Shown: positions 18,500-26,358, counted from the first letter of the stretch. The stretch is DNA of 64,000 bases from Oxalobacteraceae sp. CFBP 13730 (GCA_014841835.1 JACYUQ010000001.1:558001-622000), one strand, 5' to 3'. Numbers and translations: made by a program. The notes: generated by a model not told the origin, from the sequence alone.

Positions 18500-20095
18500 G
18501 TGGAATTTATCCGAATCAGGCAATTGGTGCACCATCTGCCTCGCGCAGCGCGTCTCTCCAGCATCGCCTGCATCGCCATGGCGTTCAGTACGCCAGCGGC
18601 CGCAGCCGACTTCAACCCTGCCGATACCTCGGTTCAGATGTTCCGCTGGAAATGGAACGACATCGCCAAGGAGTGCACGAATTGGCTCGGGCCCCAGGGC
18701 TACGGCGCGGTGCAGATTTCGCCACCCCATGCATCGCGCAAGCTGGACTTCTGGTACGACGTTTATCAGGCCGTCAACTACACGAAGCTCGACAGCCGGA
18801 TGGGCACGGAAGCCGAGTTGCAGGCCATGATCAACACCTGCCATGCGGCCAAGGTGCGCATCTACGCCGACGTGGTCGTCAACCAGATGGCCGACGGCGC
18901 CGGCACCGGCACGGCCACCGATGGCAGCAGCTGGAATGCCGCCACGCAAAGCTACCCCCATTTCAGCGCCCCCGACTTCCATGCCGCCTGCGTTATCCAG
19001 GGGGGCGACTACAGCCTGGCCGACCGCACCAGGGTGACGAGCTGCCGCCTTAACAACCTGCCCGACCTGAATACCGGCGCCAGTTATGTGCAGGGCCAGA
19101 TCCGCAACTACCTGAACAAGCTTGTGGCCATGGGCGTGGACGGTGTGCGGCTCGATGCCGCCAAACACATGGCGCCGGGTGACATTGCCGGCTTCCTCAA
19201 CGGCGTATCCCGCACGACCAAAGCCGGCGAGCCGCTGTGGTTCACGCAGGAGGTGATCCCGGACAGTGGCGTCAAGGCGAATGCCTACCTGGCCACTGGC
19301 TCGGTCAACGAGTTTCATTACGTCTATGCGATGAAGGAAATGTTCCAGAATGTGAATGGCGCCGCCATCGCGGACTTGCCCAGGTTTATGGGTTCGCCAA
19401 GCGCCGGTTGGGGCGGGACCTGGGGCTTCATCCCCAGCGACAAAGCGACCGTGTTCATCAACAACTGGGATTCCGAACGCGGCGAACACGCCCCGAGTTC
19501 GCTCGTGGCCAGCAACTTCACCGGCGTTCCCAACGATACGCAAGGCACCAAGCGCTACCAGCTGGCCAATGTCCTGATGCTGGCCTGGCCCTACGGCGCA
19601 GCGCAGGTGCATTCGGGCTTTCGCTTTACCCGGAGCGAACAGCCGCCGCCAGCGGCCAGCCCGTTCGACGCGAATGGCAATCCGCTGATCAACCAGGCAT
19701 GGGACTTCATCCACCGCTGGCCCGAAATCTCGAACATGGTCGGGTTTCGCGCTGCCACATCGGGCCAGGGCGTGGATAATTTTGTCACCGGCACGCGCAA
19801 CCAGATCGCCTTTTCGCGTGGCAACAAGGGCTTTGTCGCCATCAATAACGATCCGGCGGCCTGGACCACGACGCATGCGACCGGCCTGCCGCCTGGCGCC
19901 TATTGCAACGTCATCAATGGCCAGCTCAATGCTGCCAAAACAGGTTGCAGCGGCGACGTGGTGGTGGTCCCGGCCAATGGCGTCATCAAGTTCACGCTGG
20001 GCAGCGTGAACGGTGCGACCGTGCCGGCGCTGGCACTGTACGCCAGCCAGAAGGTCGGTGCCAGTGCGTCACGCAGCACGAATGGTGCTGATTGA
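18500..20095 (+). CDS. Secreted alpha-amylase, glycoside hydrolase family 13
   Basis: 531 residues from GTG 18500 (weak GGGA upstream); an in-frame ATG at 18458 would lengthen the n-region of the signal peptide by 14 residues. The export signal is LSSIACIAMAFSTPAAAA. Catalytic residues of the GH13 barrel are seen: nucleophile Asp219 in GVRLDAAKH, acid/base Glu251 in FTQEVI, and Asp324 in FINNWDSERG, with NWD in place of the commoner NHD. The early region FRWKWNDIAKEC, YGAVQISPP and ADVVVNQM is that of the actinobacterial/animal-type small amylases. It hydrolyses internal alpha-1,4 bonds of starch outside the cell. No starch-binding domain is recognised at the C-terminus. No maltose-uptake genes are near. 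Confidence 0.9.
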   Translation: MEFIRIRQLVHHLPRAARLSSIACIAMAFSTPAAAADFNPADTSVQMFRWKWNDIAKECTNWLGPQGYGAVQISPPHASRKLDFWYDVYQAVNYTKLDSRMGTEAELQAMINTCHAAKVRIYADVVVNQMADGAGTGTATDGSSWNAATQSYPHFSAPDFHAACVIQGGDYSLADRTRVTSCRLNNLPDLNTGASYVQGQIRNYLNKLVAMGVDGVRLDAAKHMAPGDIAGFLNGVSRTTKAGEPLWFTQEVIPDSGVKANAYLATGSVNEFHYVYAMKEMFQNVNGAAIADLPRFMGSPSAGWGGTWGFIPSDKATVFINNWDSERGEHAPSSLVASNFTGVPNDTQGTKRYQLANVLMLAWPYGAAQVHSGFRFTRSEQPPPAASPFDANGNPLINQAWDFIHRWPEISNMVGFRAATSGQGVDNFVTGTRNQIAFSRGNKGFVAINNDPAAWTTTHATGLPPGAYCNVINGQLNAAKTGCSGDVVVVPANGVIKFTLGSVNGATVPALALYASQKVGASASRSTNGAD

Positions 20096-20146
20096 GGCGC
20101 GTGTGTGCGCCTTGATCCGGCAGCCGGGCGCGCCAGATGCGCCCGA

Positions 20147-20164
20147 TTGTCGTCAAACTGTAAT
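20147..20164 (+). promoter_or_regulatory. Tandem-repeat operator candidate upstream of the response regulator
   Basis: TTGTCGT (20147) and CTGTAAT (20158) form a direct repeat with 11-nt period, the typical arrangement for OmpR/PhoB-family dimers. It lies 76 nt before the regulator start codon. Nearly the same sequence precedes the partner kinase at 22969. Confidence 0.5.
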
Positions 20165-20239
20165 GACTTGTCTCGCTTCTCGCACGACCTGCCATTCCGG
20201 CGCACCGGCCGCTACAATGGCCGACCGAGGAGAAACTGA

Positions 20240-20926
20240 ATGCACCGTGTAATGTTGGTGGAAGACGATGCGCGCCTGGCCGAGCTCGTTTCCGAATACC
20301 TGTCCAGTTACGAGTTCGCGGTTGACCTCGTCACCCGCGGCGACACCGCACTCGAGCGCTTCAAGGAACTGGCGCCCGACGTCGTGATCCTCGACCTGAT
20401 GCTGCCGGGCCTGGATGGCATGGTGGTCTGCCGCCAGATCCGCGAACATTCGGACGTCCCGATCCTGATCCTGACCGCGCGCGAAGATTCGTACGATGAA
20501 GTCTCGGGGCTGGAGCAAGGCGCCGACGACTTCGTCAACAAACCGGTCCAGCCGCGCGTGCTGCTGGCGCGCCTGCGCGCCCTGATGCGGCGCGCCCAGG
20601 CCAAGTCGGGCGTCGATGCGCGCATCCTGCAATTTGGCGCGCTGCGCATCGTCACGAGCGATCGCAGCGTCGTCTGGCGCGGCCAGCCCTGCATCCTGTC
20701 GAATACCGAATACAAACTGCTGCTGGTGCTGGCCGAGGCAGCCGGCCGCGTACTCTCGCGCGACGCCCTGCTCAAGAAGATGCGCGGCATCGAGTTCGAC
20801 GGGCTCGACCGCAGCATCGACAATTGCATCTCGAAGCTGCGCCGCAAGTTCGACGATGCCGATTCGGAAAAGATCAAAACGGTCTGGGGCGAAGGCTATC
20901 TGTTTTCGCCATCGGCCTGGAATTGA
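20240..20926 (+). CDS. OmpR-family response regulator, RstA-like
   Basis: 228 residues: receiver domain (1-115) with Asp52 in VILDLMLPG and Lys101 in VNKPVQP, then a winged-helix DNA-binding domain ending VWGEGYLFSPSAWN. AGGAGA before ATG 20240 is a strong ribosome-binding site. It is most like RstA-type regulators. Its natural partner is the RstB-like kinase at 23108, 2.2 kb downstream on the same strand, but a two-gene operon in the opposite direction lies between them. A tandem-repeat motif upstream of both regulator and kinase suggests autoregulation. Confidence 0.92.
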   Translation: MHRVMLVEDDARLAELVSEYLSSYEFAVDLVTRGDTALERFKELAPDVVILDLMLPGLDGMVVCRQIREHSDVPILILTAREDSYDEVSGLEQGADDFVNKPVQPRVLLARLRALMRRAQAKSGVDARILQFGALRIVTSDRSVVWRGQPCILSNTEYKLLLVLAEAAGRVLSRDALLKKMRGIEFDGLDRSIDNCISKLRRKFDDADSEKIKTVWGEGYLFSPSAWN

Positions 20927-20931
20927 CGCGT

Positions 20932-21219
20932 AAAAAGCCGGGGTCAGGTCTGACATTCAGACACGGCCTCAGCCTTAGCCAGCTCCAATAGCGGCGAAGC
21001 CGGGGTCAGGTCTGACATTCAGACACGGCCTCAGCCTTACACACTTCCAATGGTGTCTTGACCAGTAGCATGGCGCGGTGCCAGCTAGTTCCAACTACCC
21101 GATTGTCGAGCTCGTGTCCGAATGTCAGACCTGACCCCGGCTTTATGTCCGAATGTCAGACCTGACCCCGGCTTTACCGTCGAGATCGTGTCCGAATGTC
21201 AGACCTGACCCCGGCTTTT
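20932..21219. repeat. Five copies of a GGGGTCAGGTCTGACATTC palindromic-family repeat
   Basis: Two forward copies (20932-20976 and 20996-21040, each extending into CGGCCTCAGCCTTA) and three inverted copies (21114-21145, 21146-21176, 21188-21219) share the core AGCCGGGGTCAGGTCTGACA. Forward and inverted copies can pair into long hairpins between the convergent response regulator and secreted-protein genes. Cores of this kind are familiar as dispersed, REP-like elements mobilised by RAYT transposases; no transposase gene is in the window. The forward pair carries CATTCAGACAC and the inverted set CATTCGGACA, so they are two sub-families. Confidence 0.8.
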
Positions 21220-21222
21220 GGC

Positions 21223-21918
21223 TTATTCAAACACTGGCACGATGGCCAGCGGTGCGTTGTATGTGACGAGCTGGGCCGCGTCTGATGGTGTGAAGCGGTA
21301 GGTGACGACGGGGAAATCGTCATCGACGTCGCCGGCGAACGCAGGGGCACGCGTGACTGGCAGGACGGTGTCGGCGCCACCGGTGCGCAGCCGGGCACCA
21401 GCTGCGGGACTCGTCTTTGCAAACACCAGCCGCACGCCCACACACGCTTGGCTGCGCGCCGATGCGTCGCCATGGCGGGCAAAGCCCAGCGCCTGCTCGC
21501 AGGCCGCGCGCAATTCGGTCGTGTCATATGCACCGTCGGCGCGCAGCGCCAGCGAGATGCGCGGGCGCACGGTGAAGCCGCCCAGCGGCCGGTTGGGCGC
21601 CAGCACGGCATTCTCGTCGTAGGCAACCTTGAGCAGCGGCAGCGTCGTGCGGCCCAGCGCATCGAGCGCCAGGGTGGTCTGCAGCGTGCGGCCCTTGATC
21701 AGCAGGCTCGCGGCGTCGTCCAGCATGCCCCGCGCGCGCGGGCGCACCTGCAGCTGACTGTGCAACAGGTGTTTGGGGCCGCCATACTTGTCGAATACCA
21801 CCATCGCGCGGTACGCATCCCGATAGCTCACCCATTCCCCGGCGTGCGCCTGCGCGACGGCAACGCCTGCCGTCAGCAGCAGGGTCACGCAGGCGATGTG
21901 GTGTACGCGTTGCATCAT
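21223..21918 (-). CDS. Secreted protein of unknown function, coupled to the MipA-type gene
   Basis: 231 residues. The ATG at 21916-21918 overlaps the stop of the upstream mipA-type gene (TGATG), so translation is coupled. A second in-frame ATG follows immediately. Signal peptide: VTLLLTAGVAVAQAHAG. The mature protein has a moderately basic N-terminal half and two cysteines (RAACEQALG and SQACVGVRLVF) that could pair. A predicted beta-rich end reads FPVVTYRFTPSDAAQ. I do not recognise the family. Position suggests a periplasmic partner of the outer-membrane protein encoded upstream. Confidence 0.75.
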   Translation of the reverse strand: MMQRVHHIACVTLLLTAGVAVAQAHAGEWVSYRDAYRAMVVFDKYGGPKHLLHSQLQVRPRARGMLDDAASLLIKGRTLQTTLALDALGRTTLPLLKVAYDENAVLAPNRPLGGFTVRPRISLALRADGAYDTTELRAACEQALGFARHGDASARSQACVGVRLVFAKTSPAAGARLRTGGADTVLPVTRAPAFAGDVDDDFPVVTYRFTPSDAAQLVTYNAPLAIVPVFE

Positions 21919-22757
21919 CAGAAGCGGTAGGCGAAGGCGGTCGAAACCGTCACGTTGGTGGGCCGCTCGACGAGCGGGCTATGGCGCACGCTGCCGATCA
22001 GGCGCGTTGCTTGCAGGTTGGTGGTGAGCATCCACGATGGGCCAAGGGCCCAGTTCCAGCGTGCGCCGGCGCGCACATCCTTCAGGCCGCCACCGGGACG
22101 ATACACGGCGTTGCCACTGCTCCAGGCCTCGTTTTCGTTCACGCCAAAGTAACTGCGGTTGTAGTCGCGGTTGACCAGCGTGAGCCCGGCATTGAACGAA
22201 ACGGTGTGCTGCGGCGCAATGGCCATGGCAAGGCGCTGGACGCCCAGTTCCATGCGGGCACCGTCACGATCGTTGCCCGAGCCGATCAGCACGTTGCTGG
22301 TGAGCCGCCAGGCCGGGTTCAGATAGTAGTTCAGGAAGGCGCCACCTTCAACCCGGGCATCCACGTCCGGCATGCCGACGACGGGATCGTCGCGCCGCAC
22401 GCGCGCCGCCAGCGGCAGCATGGTGGCGACGCCGACGCCATCGATGATGCCGCCCGAGCCGGACGCGTCGCGGCTGGCGTGGACCGATACCAATGGGCCG
22501 TATTCAAGGGTGGGATTGTTCGACCAATGCATCCCGGCGCTCATGCCGGAGATAAACACCCCATTGCTCCATTGCACCTGCAGCACCGGCATGACCGATG
22601 TCTTGCGGCTTTCCGCACCCTCGTAGCGTGCCCGTGACACGGCGCCCAGCCCCGCATACATGTCGTGGCTGCCATCGGGCATCGGGTTGGTGGCCGGCAT
22701 CTGCGCGTTCGCGGCACTGCTTGCAGCGGCGAGGGCCAGGGCGAAGAACTGTTTCAT
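21918..22757 (-). CDS. MipA/OmpV family outer-membrane protein
   Basis: 279 residues from ATG 22755-22757, where the signal peptide begins (MKQFFALALAAASSAANAQ); the reading frame continues upstream but without signal or binding site. Typical family features are GLGAVSRARYEGAESRKTSVMP after the signal, many alternating hydrophobic beta-strands, GGAFLNYYLNP, and a C-terminal aromatic residue (FAYRF) as outer-membrane proteins end. In MipA this family scaffolds a murein transglycosylase and penicillin-binding protein; members are often controlled by adjacent two-component systems. It lies between the regulator and kinase genes here. Its long leader carries a terminator-like hairpin. Confidence 0.88.
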   Translation of the reverse strand: MKQFFALALAAASSAANAQMPATNPMPDGSHDMYAGLGAVSRARYEGAESRKTSVMPVLQVQWSNGVFISGMSAGMHWSNNPTLEYGPLVSVHASRDASGSGGIIDGVGVATMLPLAARVRRDDPVVGMPDVDARVEGGAFLNYYLNPAWRLTSNVLIGSGNDRDGARMELGVQRLAMAIAPQHTVSFNAGLTLVNRDYNRSYFGVNENEAWSSGNAVYRPGGGLKDVRAGARWNWALGPSWMLTTNLQATRLIGSVRHSPLVERPTNVTVSTAFAYRF

Positions 22758-22860
22758 CGTGATAGCGGTCCGGGAGTTCGTGTGCTGATATTTTACGTCG
22801 AGCAAGCTGCGCTCTCCCATCGCATGGTGACACTGCAGATGCTTTCGCTCTGGCTCGAAT

Positions 22861-22893
22861 AAAAAAACCCACTGACACTCGCGCATCAGTGGG
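22861..22893 (-). terminator. Rho-independent terminator in the leader of the mipA-type gene
   Basis: An 8-bp stem CCCACTGA/TCAGTGGG (22868-22875 with 22886-22893) and a 10-nt loop are followed on the minus strand by seven T (22861-22867). No minus-strand gene ends upstream of it. It therefore either ends a small divergent RNA or acts as an attenuator 104 nt before the mipA-type start. Confidence 0.75.
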
Positions 22894-22968
22894 CAAACGG
22901 AAACCCTGATGATGAGACAGATGGTAAGCGCTGCGTGTGCTGCGAATCACCCTTCAGATGTCCACTAA

Positions 22969-22986
22969 TTGTCGTCAATTTGTAAG
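22969..22986 (+). promoter_or_regulatory. Tandem-repeat operator candidate between mipA-type gene and kinase
   Basis: TTGTCGT (22969) and TTGTAAG (22980), 11 nt apart, nearly repeat the motif before the response regulator (TTGTCGTCAA then CTGTAA). It lies in the divergent region, 139 nt before the kinase start and 212 nt before the mipA-type start, so it could control both. Confidence 0.5.
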
Positions 22987-23060
22987 GCAGCCCCGGGTGT
23001 ACGCAAGGATGCTTAACGTCCCATCCTTGCCCCTGTACAATCTCCGGCTCAGGAGAAACC

Positions 23061-23111
23061 ATGCCCTTGGCCGCACTTCGTCACCGACAGTCACCCCGGA
23101 TGGCCCCGTGA
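23061..23111 (+). CDS. 16-codon upstream reading frame overlapping the kinase start
   Basis: ATG 23061 has the strongest ribosome-binding site in the region (AGGAG, seven bases upstream). The frame encodes MPLAALRHRQSPRMAP and stops with TGA at 23109-23111, which overlaps the GTG start of the kinase at 23108-23110. This is the arrangement of a translation-coupling leader: ribosomes ending here can restart on the kinase, which has only a weak site of its own. Whether the peptide itself does anything is unknown. Confidence 0.45.
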   Translation: MPLAALRHRQSPRMAP

Positions 23112-24418
23112 ACCGGCTATTTTTCCGGTTCTTCGTGTTCGTCATGCTGTCGATTACGGCTGCGACCTTTCTCATCTATTTCGCGTTTGCGCGCCTGTTT
23201 GGCGATCCGCTGGAAGACATTGCACAGCGCCAGGCTGCAGGCCAGATCTTCCTGATCGAGCATTACGTGGACGAAGCGCCGGTCGACGAGTGGCTCACGC
23301 GCCTGAACAAGGTGCGCGAAGTGTCGCCGGTGCGCTACGACCTGCTGCCGCTGGCCGATGTGCGCGCCCGGCTGGGTACTGGCCAGCGCGCGGCGCTCGA
23401 CCGCGGCGCCATTGTCATCGACATCGGCGAGCGGGCGCTGTACCGACGCGTCGACCTGGCGGGCGAGCGCTATATCGGCAGCAATGACGACGTGCTGCAT
23501 GCGCAGAACCTGCCGATCAACATCGGCAAGGAACTCACGATGGAGCTGCTGCGCTTCGTCATCGTCGCCCTCGCCCTGCTGGTGCCGATCGCGTTGTGGT
23601 CGCGCTCGCACTGGCGCGCGCTGCAATCGCTGTCGCGCATGGCCGACGAGTTTGGCGCCGGCAAGCTGTCGGTGCGCGCGCAGCTGCACCGTTCGGAAAT
23701 CGTCTATCCACTGGCCGAACGCATCAACCACATGGCCGGCCGCATCGAAGGGCTGATGGCGGCGCAGCGCAGCCTGCTGCATTCGGTCTCGCACGAACTG
23801 CGTACGCCGATTGCGCGCCTGGAATTCGGCCTCGAATTGCTGGACGCGCGCGCCGACGACCCGGACCTGCGCCGCCGCATCGCCGCGCTGGAAGGCGACG
23901 TGCGCGAGCTGAACGACCTGGTCAAAGAGCTGCTCGACATGAGCAAGCTCGACAGCGCTGGCACGTTGCAGGGTTCCACGGTCGATCTCGACGCGCTGCT
24001 GCGCGACTGCTGCGCGACGCTGCCACCATCGTCCCAGGACGTTACCTGCCAGTTCCAGGACGGACTGGGTACCATCGACGCCGATGCCCGCCTGCTGGCG
24101 CGCGCCATCGGCAACCTGCTGCGCAACGCCCAGAAATATGCAGGCAGCCGGGTGGTGCTGTCGGCCGCGCGGGGACCGGCCGGCATCGAGATTGCCGTCG
24201 ACGACGACGGCCCCGGCATTCCAGAAAGCGAGCGCGACAAGGTGTTCGAGCCGTTTTACCGGCTCGACCGCAGCCGCGACCGCGCCACCGGCGGCTTCGG
24301 TCTCGGTCTGTCGATTGCGCACAAGGCGGTGCTGTTGCATGGCGGCGCCCTGCATATCGACACCTCGCCGCTTGGCGGCGCGCGCTTCGTGGTGCGGTTG
24401 CCGCAGGCCCTCAAATAA
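23108..24418 (+). CDS. Sensor histidine kinase, RstB-like
   Basis: 436 residues from GTG 23108; this start places the first membrane helix at the N-terminus (NRLFFRFFVFVMLSITAATF), as in RstB. Upstream in-frame ATG codons would add an unlikely basic extension. Order: helix 1, a roughly 120-residue periplasmic sensor, helix 2 (LLRFVIVALALLVPIALW), HAMP, HisKA with His229 in SVSHELRTPIARLEF, and HATPase with NLLRNAQKYA, DDDGPGIP and GGFGLGLSIAHKAV. It is the partner of the regulator at 20240. Translation is probably coupled to a 16-codon upstream frame. Confidence 0.92.
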   Translation: MNRLFFRFFVFVMLSITAATFLIYFAFARLFGDPLEDIAQRQAAGQIFLIEHYVDEAPVDEWLTRLNKVREVSPVRYDLLPLADVRARLGTGQRAALDRGAIVIDIGERALYRRVDLAGERYIGSNDDVLHAQNLPINIGKELTMELLRFVIVALALLVPIALWSRSHWRALQSLSRMADEFGAGKLSVRAQLHRSEIVYPLAERINHMAGRIEGLMAAQRSLLHSVSHELRTPIARLEFGLELLDARADDPDLRRRIAALEGDVRELNDLVKELLDMSKLDSAGTLQGSTVDLDALLRDCCATLPPSSQDVTCQFQDGLGTIDADARLLARAIGNLLRNAQKYAGSRVVLSAARGPAGIEIAVDDDGPGIPESERDKVFEPFYRLDRSRDRATGGFGLGLSIAHKAVLLHGGALHIDTSPLGGARFVVRLPQALK

Positions 24419-24440
24419 ATAAACAGTTTCGTTTACTTAT
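24415..24440 (+). promoter_or_regulatory. Inverted-repeat operator candidate upstream of the MFS gene
   Basis: ATAAATAAAC-N6-GTTTACTTAT, 10-bp arms with one mismatch, begins at the stop codon of the sensor kinase and ends 49 nt before the MFS start. It is AT-rich in a GC-rich neighbourhood. The MFS operon encodes a regulator as its second gene, the natural candidate to bind here. Confidence 0.6.
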
Positions 24441-24489
24441 TGCACGTACGGGCGTAAGCTCGGCGCGTTGACATGTTTTCAGCGCCATC

Positions 24490-25701
24490 ATGAACCAGCG
24501 TTTCCTCATCCTCACCCTATGCGGCCTGGCCCTGCTGTCGACGGTCGGCGCCTCGCTGCCCTATCCGATGCTCGCTCCGCTGTTTGCCGATGGCAGCGTC
24601 CATGGGCTCAACAGCTTTCTCGGGCTGCCGCCCAAGCTGCTGTTGGGGATTGCCCTGATGATCAATCCTCTCGGCCTGCTGATCGGCAGCGCCGTGCTGG
24701 GGCCGTTGTCCGATGGTTTCGGCCGCCGCCGCGCGCTGCTGCTGACGACCGTCGGCGCGGCGATCGGCCACTTGCTGACCGCCGTGGCGATGGTGATGGA
24801 ATCGTATCTGCTGTTTCTGGCGGCGCGCTTCTTCACCGGCCTGCTCGAAGGCAATGGCGCCGTGATGCGGGCCCTGGTGATCGAGCGCATCAAGGGACCG
24901 CTGCGCAATCACGCGCTGTCGTGGCTGAATGGTTCCTTCAACCTGGGCTGGCTGGTCGGCCCGCTGCTGGGCGGCTTCACGATGACGCTGGGCGCCGAGG
25001 TGCCGTTCGGTATCGCCGCTGCCGCCCTGCTGCTGGGTACCCTCTGCGTGTTCCTGACGATTCCCGCCACGCCGCCCGCCACGCACGGCCTGCGCTGGTG
25101 GACGGTGGCGCGGGAACGCCATGCGCTGACCCTGCTGCGTCACGGCCCGCTGCGCACCTTGTTCATCGTCCACCTGGGTTATTGCTGTGGCGTCGCATCG
25201 CTGTACGAATACTTCCCGCTATGGCTGGTCGACATAGGCGGCTACGATGCGCGCCAGATTTCGCTCGTGAACATGGGCATGTGCGCGTTGATGACGACCG
25301 CCGCGCTGTTCGCCGGCCACGCCAGTCTGGTGGAAGGCCGCCGACGCGCTGCCTGGTATGCGGGTGTGGGTGCCACCGCCATCCTGTGCGTGGGCTTCGG
25401 TAACCTGTGGATCGGTATTGCCGGGATCGTCCTGTTCGGGGTGCCGCATGCGTTCTACAACACGGCGCTGCAAACCTGGGCGGCCGACGAATTTGCGGCC
25501 CACGGCCAGGGGTCGGTCATGGCGCTGCTGTCGACCATTTTTTGCCTGGCCAATATTCTGATGGCGCTGTTGGGCGCCGTGCTGACGCTGATCGACACCC
25601 GGCTGGTGCTGGTCGTCGGCGGCATGCTGGCAGCCTGGGCATCGGTGGCGCTGCGGCGCTGGAGCATGCGCAGTGCGCATCCACAACTGGAGACCCCATG
25701 A
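24490..25701 (+). CDS. Major facilitator superfamily transporter
   Basis: 403 residues, 12 predicted membrane helices, inner membrane. The helix 2-3 loop motif is GPLSDGFGRRRALLL, matching the MFS signature G-x3-D-R-x-G-R-R in a drug-efflux-like form; helix 5 has GWLVGPLLGGF, the antiporter-type motif C. These suggest proton-driven export of a small molecule. Substrate unknown. It overlaps the next gene, a regulator, by ATGA, and a dyad operator candidate precedes it. Such pump-plus-regulator pairs commonly respond to the exported compound. Confidence 0.88.
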   Translation: MNQRFLILTLCGLALLSTVGASLPYPMLAPLFADGSVHGLNSFLGLPPKLLLGIALMINPLGLLIGSAVLGPLSDGFGRRRALLLTTVGAAIGHLLTAVAMVMESYLLFLAARFFTGLLEGNGAVMRALVIERIKGPLRNHALSWLNGSFNLGWLVGPLLGGFTMTLGAEVPFGIAAAALLLGTLCVFLTIPATPPATHGLRWWTVARERHALTLLRHGPLRTLFIVHLGYCCGVASLYEYFPLWLVDIGGYDARQISLVNMGMCALMTTAALFAGHASLVEGRRRAAWYAGVGATAILCVGFGNLWIGIAGIVLFGVPHAFYNTALQTWAADEFAAHGQGSVMALLSTIFCLANILMALLGAVLTLIDTRLVLVVGGMLAAWASVALRRWSMRSAHPQLETP

Positions 25702-26330
25702 ACACCTCGGAACGCATCCTGATGCAGCTGAAAATGCGCGGTCCCCAGACCGCCCAGGCGCTGGCGGCGCAGCTCGACCTGACCTCGATGGGCGTGCGCC
25801 GCCATCTGGAAACCGCGCTCGAGAAGGGACTGGTCGCGTATGAGGACAGCGGGGGCAAGGTCGGGCGCCCTGTGCGGCGCTGGGGCTTGAGCCAGGCCGG
25901 GCAAGCACGTTATCCGGATCGTCATGCCGAACTCACGGTGGACTTGATCGGGCAGGTGCAGACGCTGTTCGGACCGGCAGCGATGGAACGCCTGATTGTC
26001 GCGCGTGAGCAGACGAGCGAAGCGCTGTACCGCAGCCGGCTCGATGAAGTCGGCGCTGCGGCGCCACTGGACGCGCGCGTCGCGGCGCTGGCCGCCGTGC
26101 GCGATGAAGAAGGGTATATGGCCGAGGCCCAGCCACAGCCGGACGGCAGCGTGCTATTGATAGAAAACCATTGCCCGATCTGCGCCGCAGCACGCATGTG
26201 CCAGGACTTTTGCCGCTCGGAGCTCGACGTGTTCGCGCGCGTGCTGGGCCCGACAGTAAAAGTGATCCGTATCGAGCATCAGTTGCATGGCGCGCGGCGC
26301 TGCGCCTATGCGGTCTCGACCGCTGAATGA
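25698..26330 (+). CDS. Winged-helix regulator with cysteine cluster (COG2345/SufR-like)
   Basis: 210 residues; ATG 25698 overlaps the stop of the MFS gene. N-terminal winged helix: SERILMQLKMRGPQTAQALA, with recognition region LTSMGVRRHLETALEKGLV and the KVGRPVRRWGLS wing. The C-terminal half carries four close cysteines, CPICAAARMCQDFC (C-x2-C-x5-C-x3-C), plus one in GARRCAYAV. SufR and relatives bind an iron-sulfur cluster through cysteines in this region, so a redox or metal signal is plausible, though the spacing here is not checked against SufR. It probably represses its own operon through the dyad at 24415-24440. Confidence 0.85.
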   Translation: MNTSERILMQLKMRGPQTAQALAAQLDLTSMGVRRHLETALEKGLVAYEDSGGKVGRPVRRWGLSQAGQARYPDRHAELTVDLIGQVQTLFGPAAMERLIVAREQTSEALYRSRLDEVGAAAPLDARVAALAAVRDEEGYMAEAQPQPDGSVLLIENHCPICAAARMCQDFCRSELDVFARVLGPTVKVIRIEHQLHGARRCAYAVSTAE

Positions 26331-26358
26331 CAGAACGGCGCCCATGGGCGCCGTTCTG
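26331..26358. terminator. Bidirectional hairpin between the regulator and dsbA operon
   Basis: CAGAACGGCGCCC-AT-GGGCGCCGTTCTG, a perfect 13-bp inverted repeat, starts directly after the regulator stop. The convergent dsbA operon ends at 26396, so it can serve both. Neither side has a long T-run. Confidence 0.65.

Noticed and set aside
20932..21219. Insertion sequence
   Set aside because: No transposase or target-site duplication found; only short REP-like units are present.
24420..24435. LiuR- or Fur-type site upstream of the MFS gene
   Set aside because: The dyad TAAAC-N6-GTTTA lacks the ACGT arms and the Fur 19-mer pattern; treated as the operator of the adjacent regulator instead.
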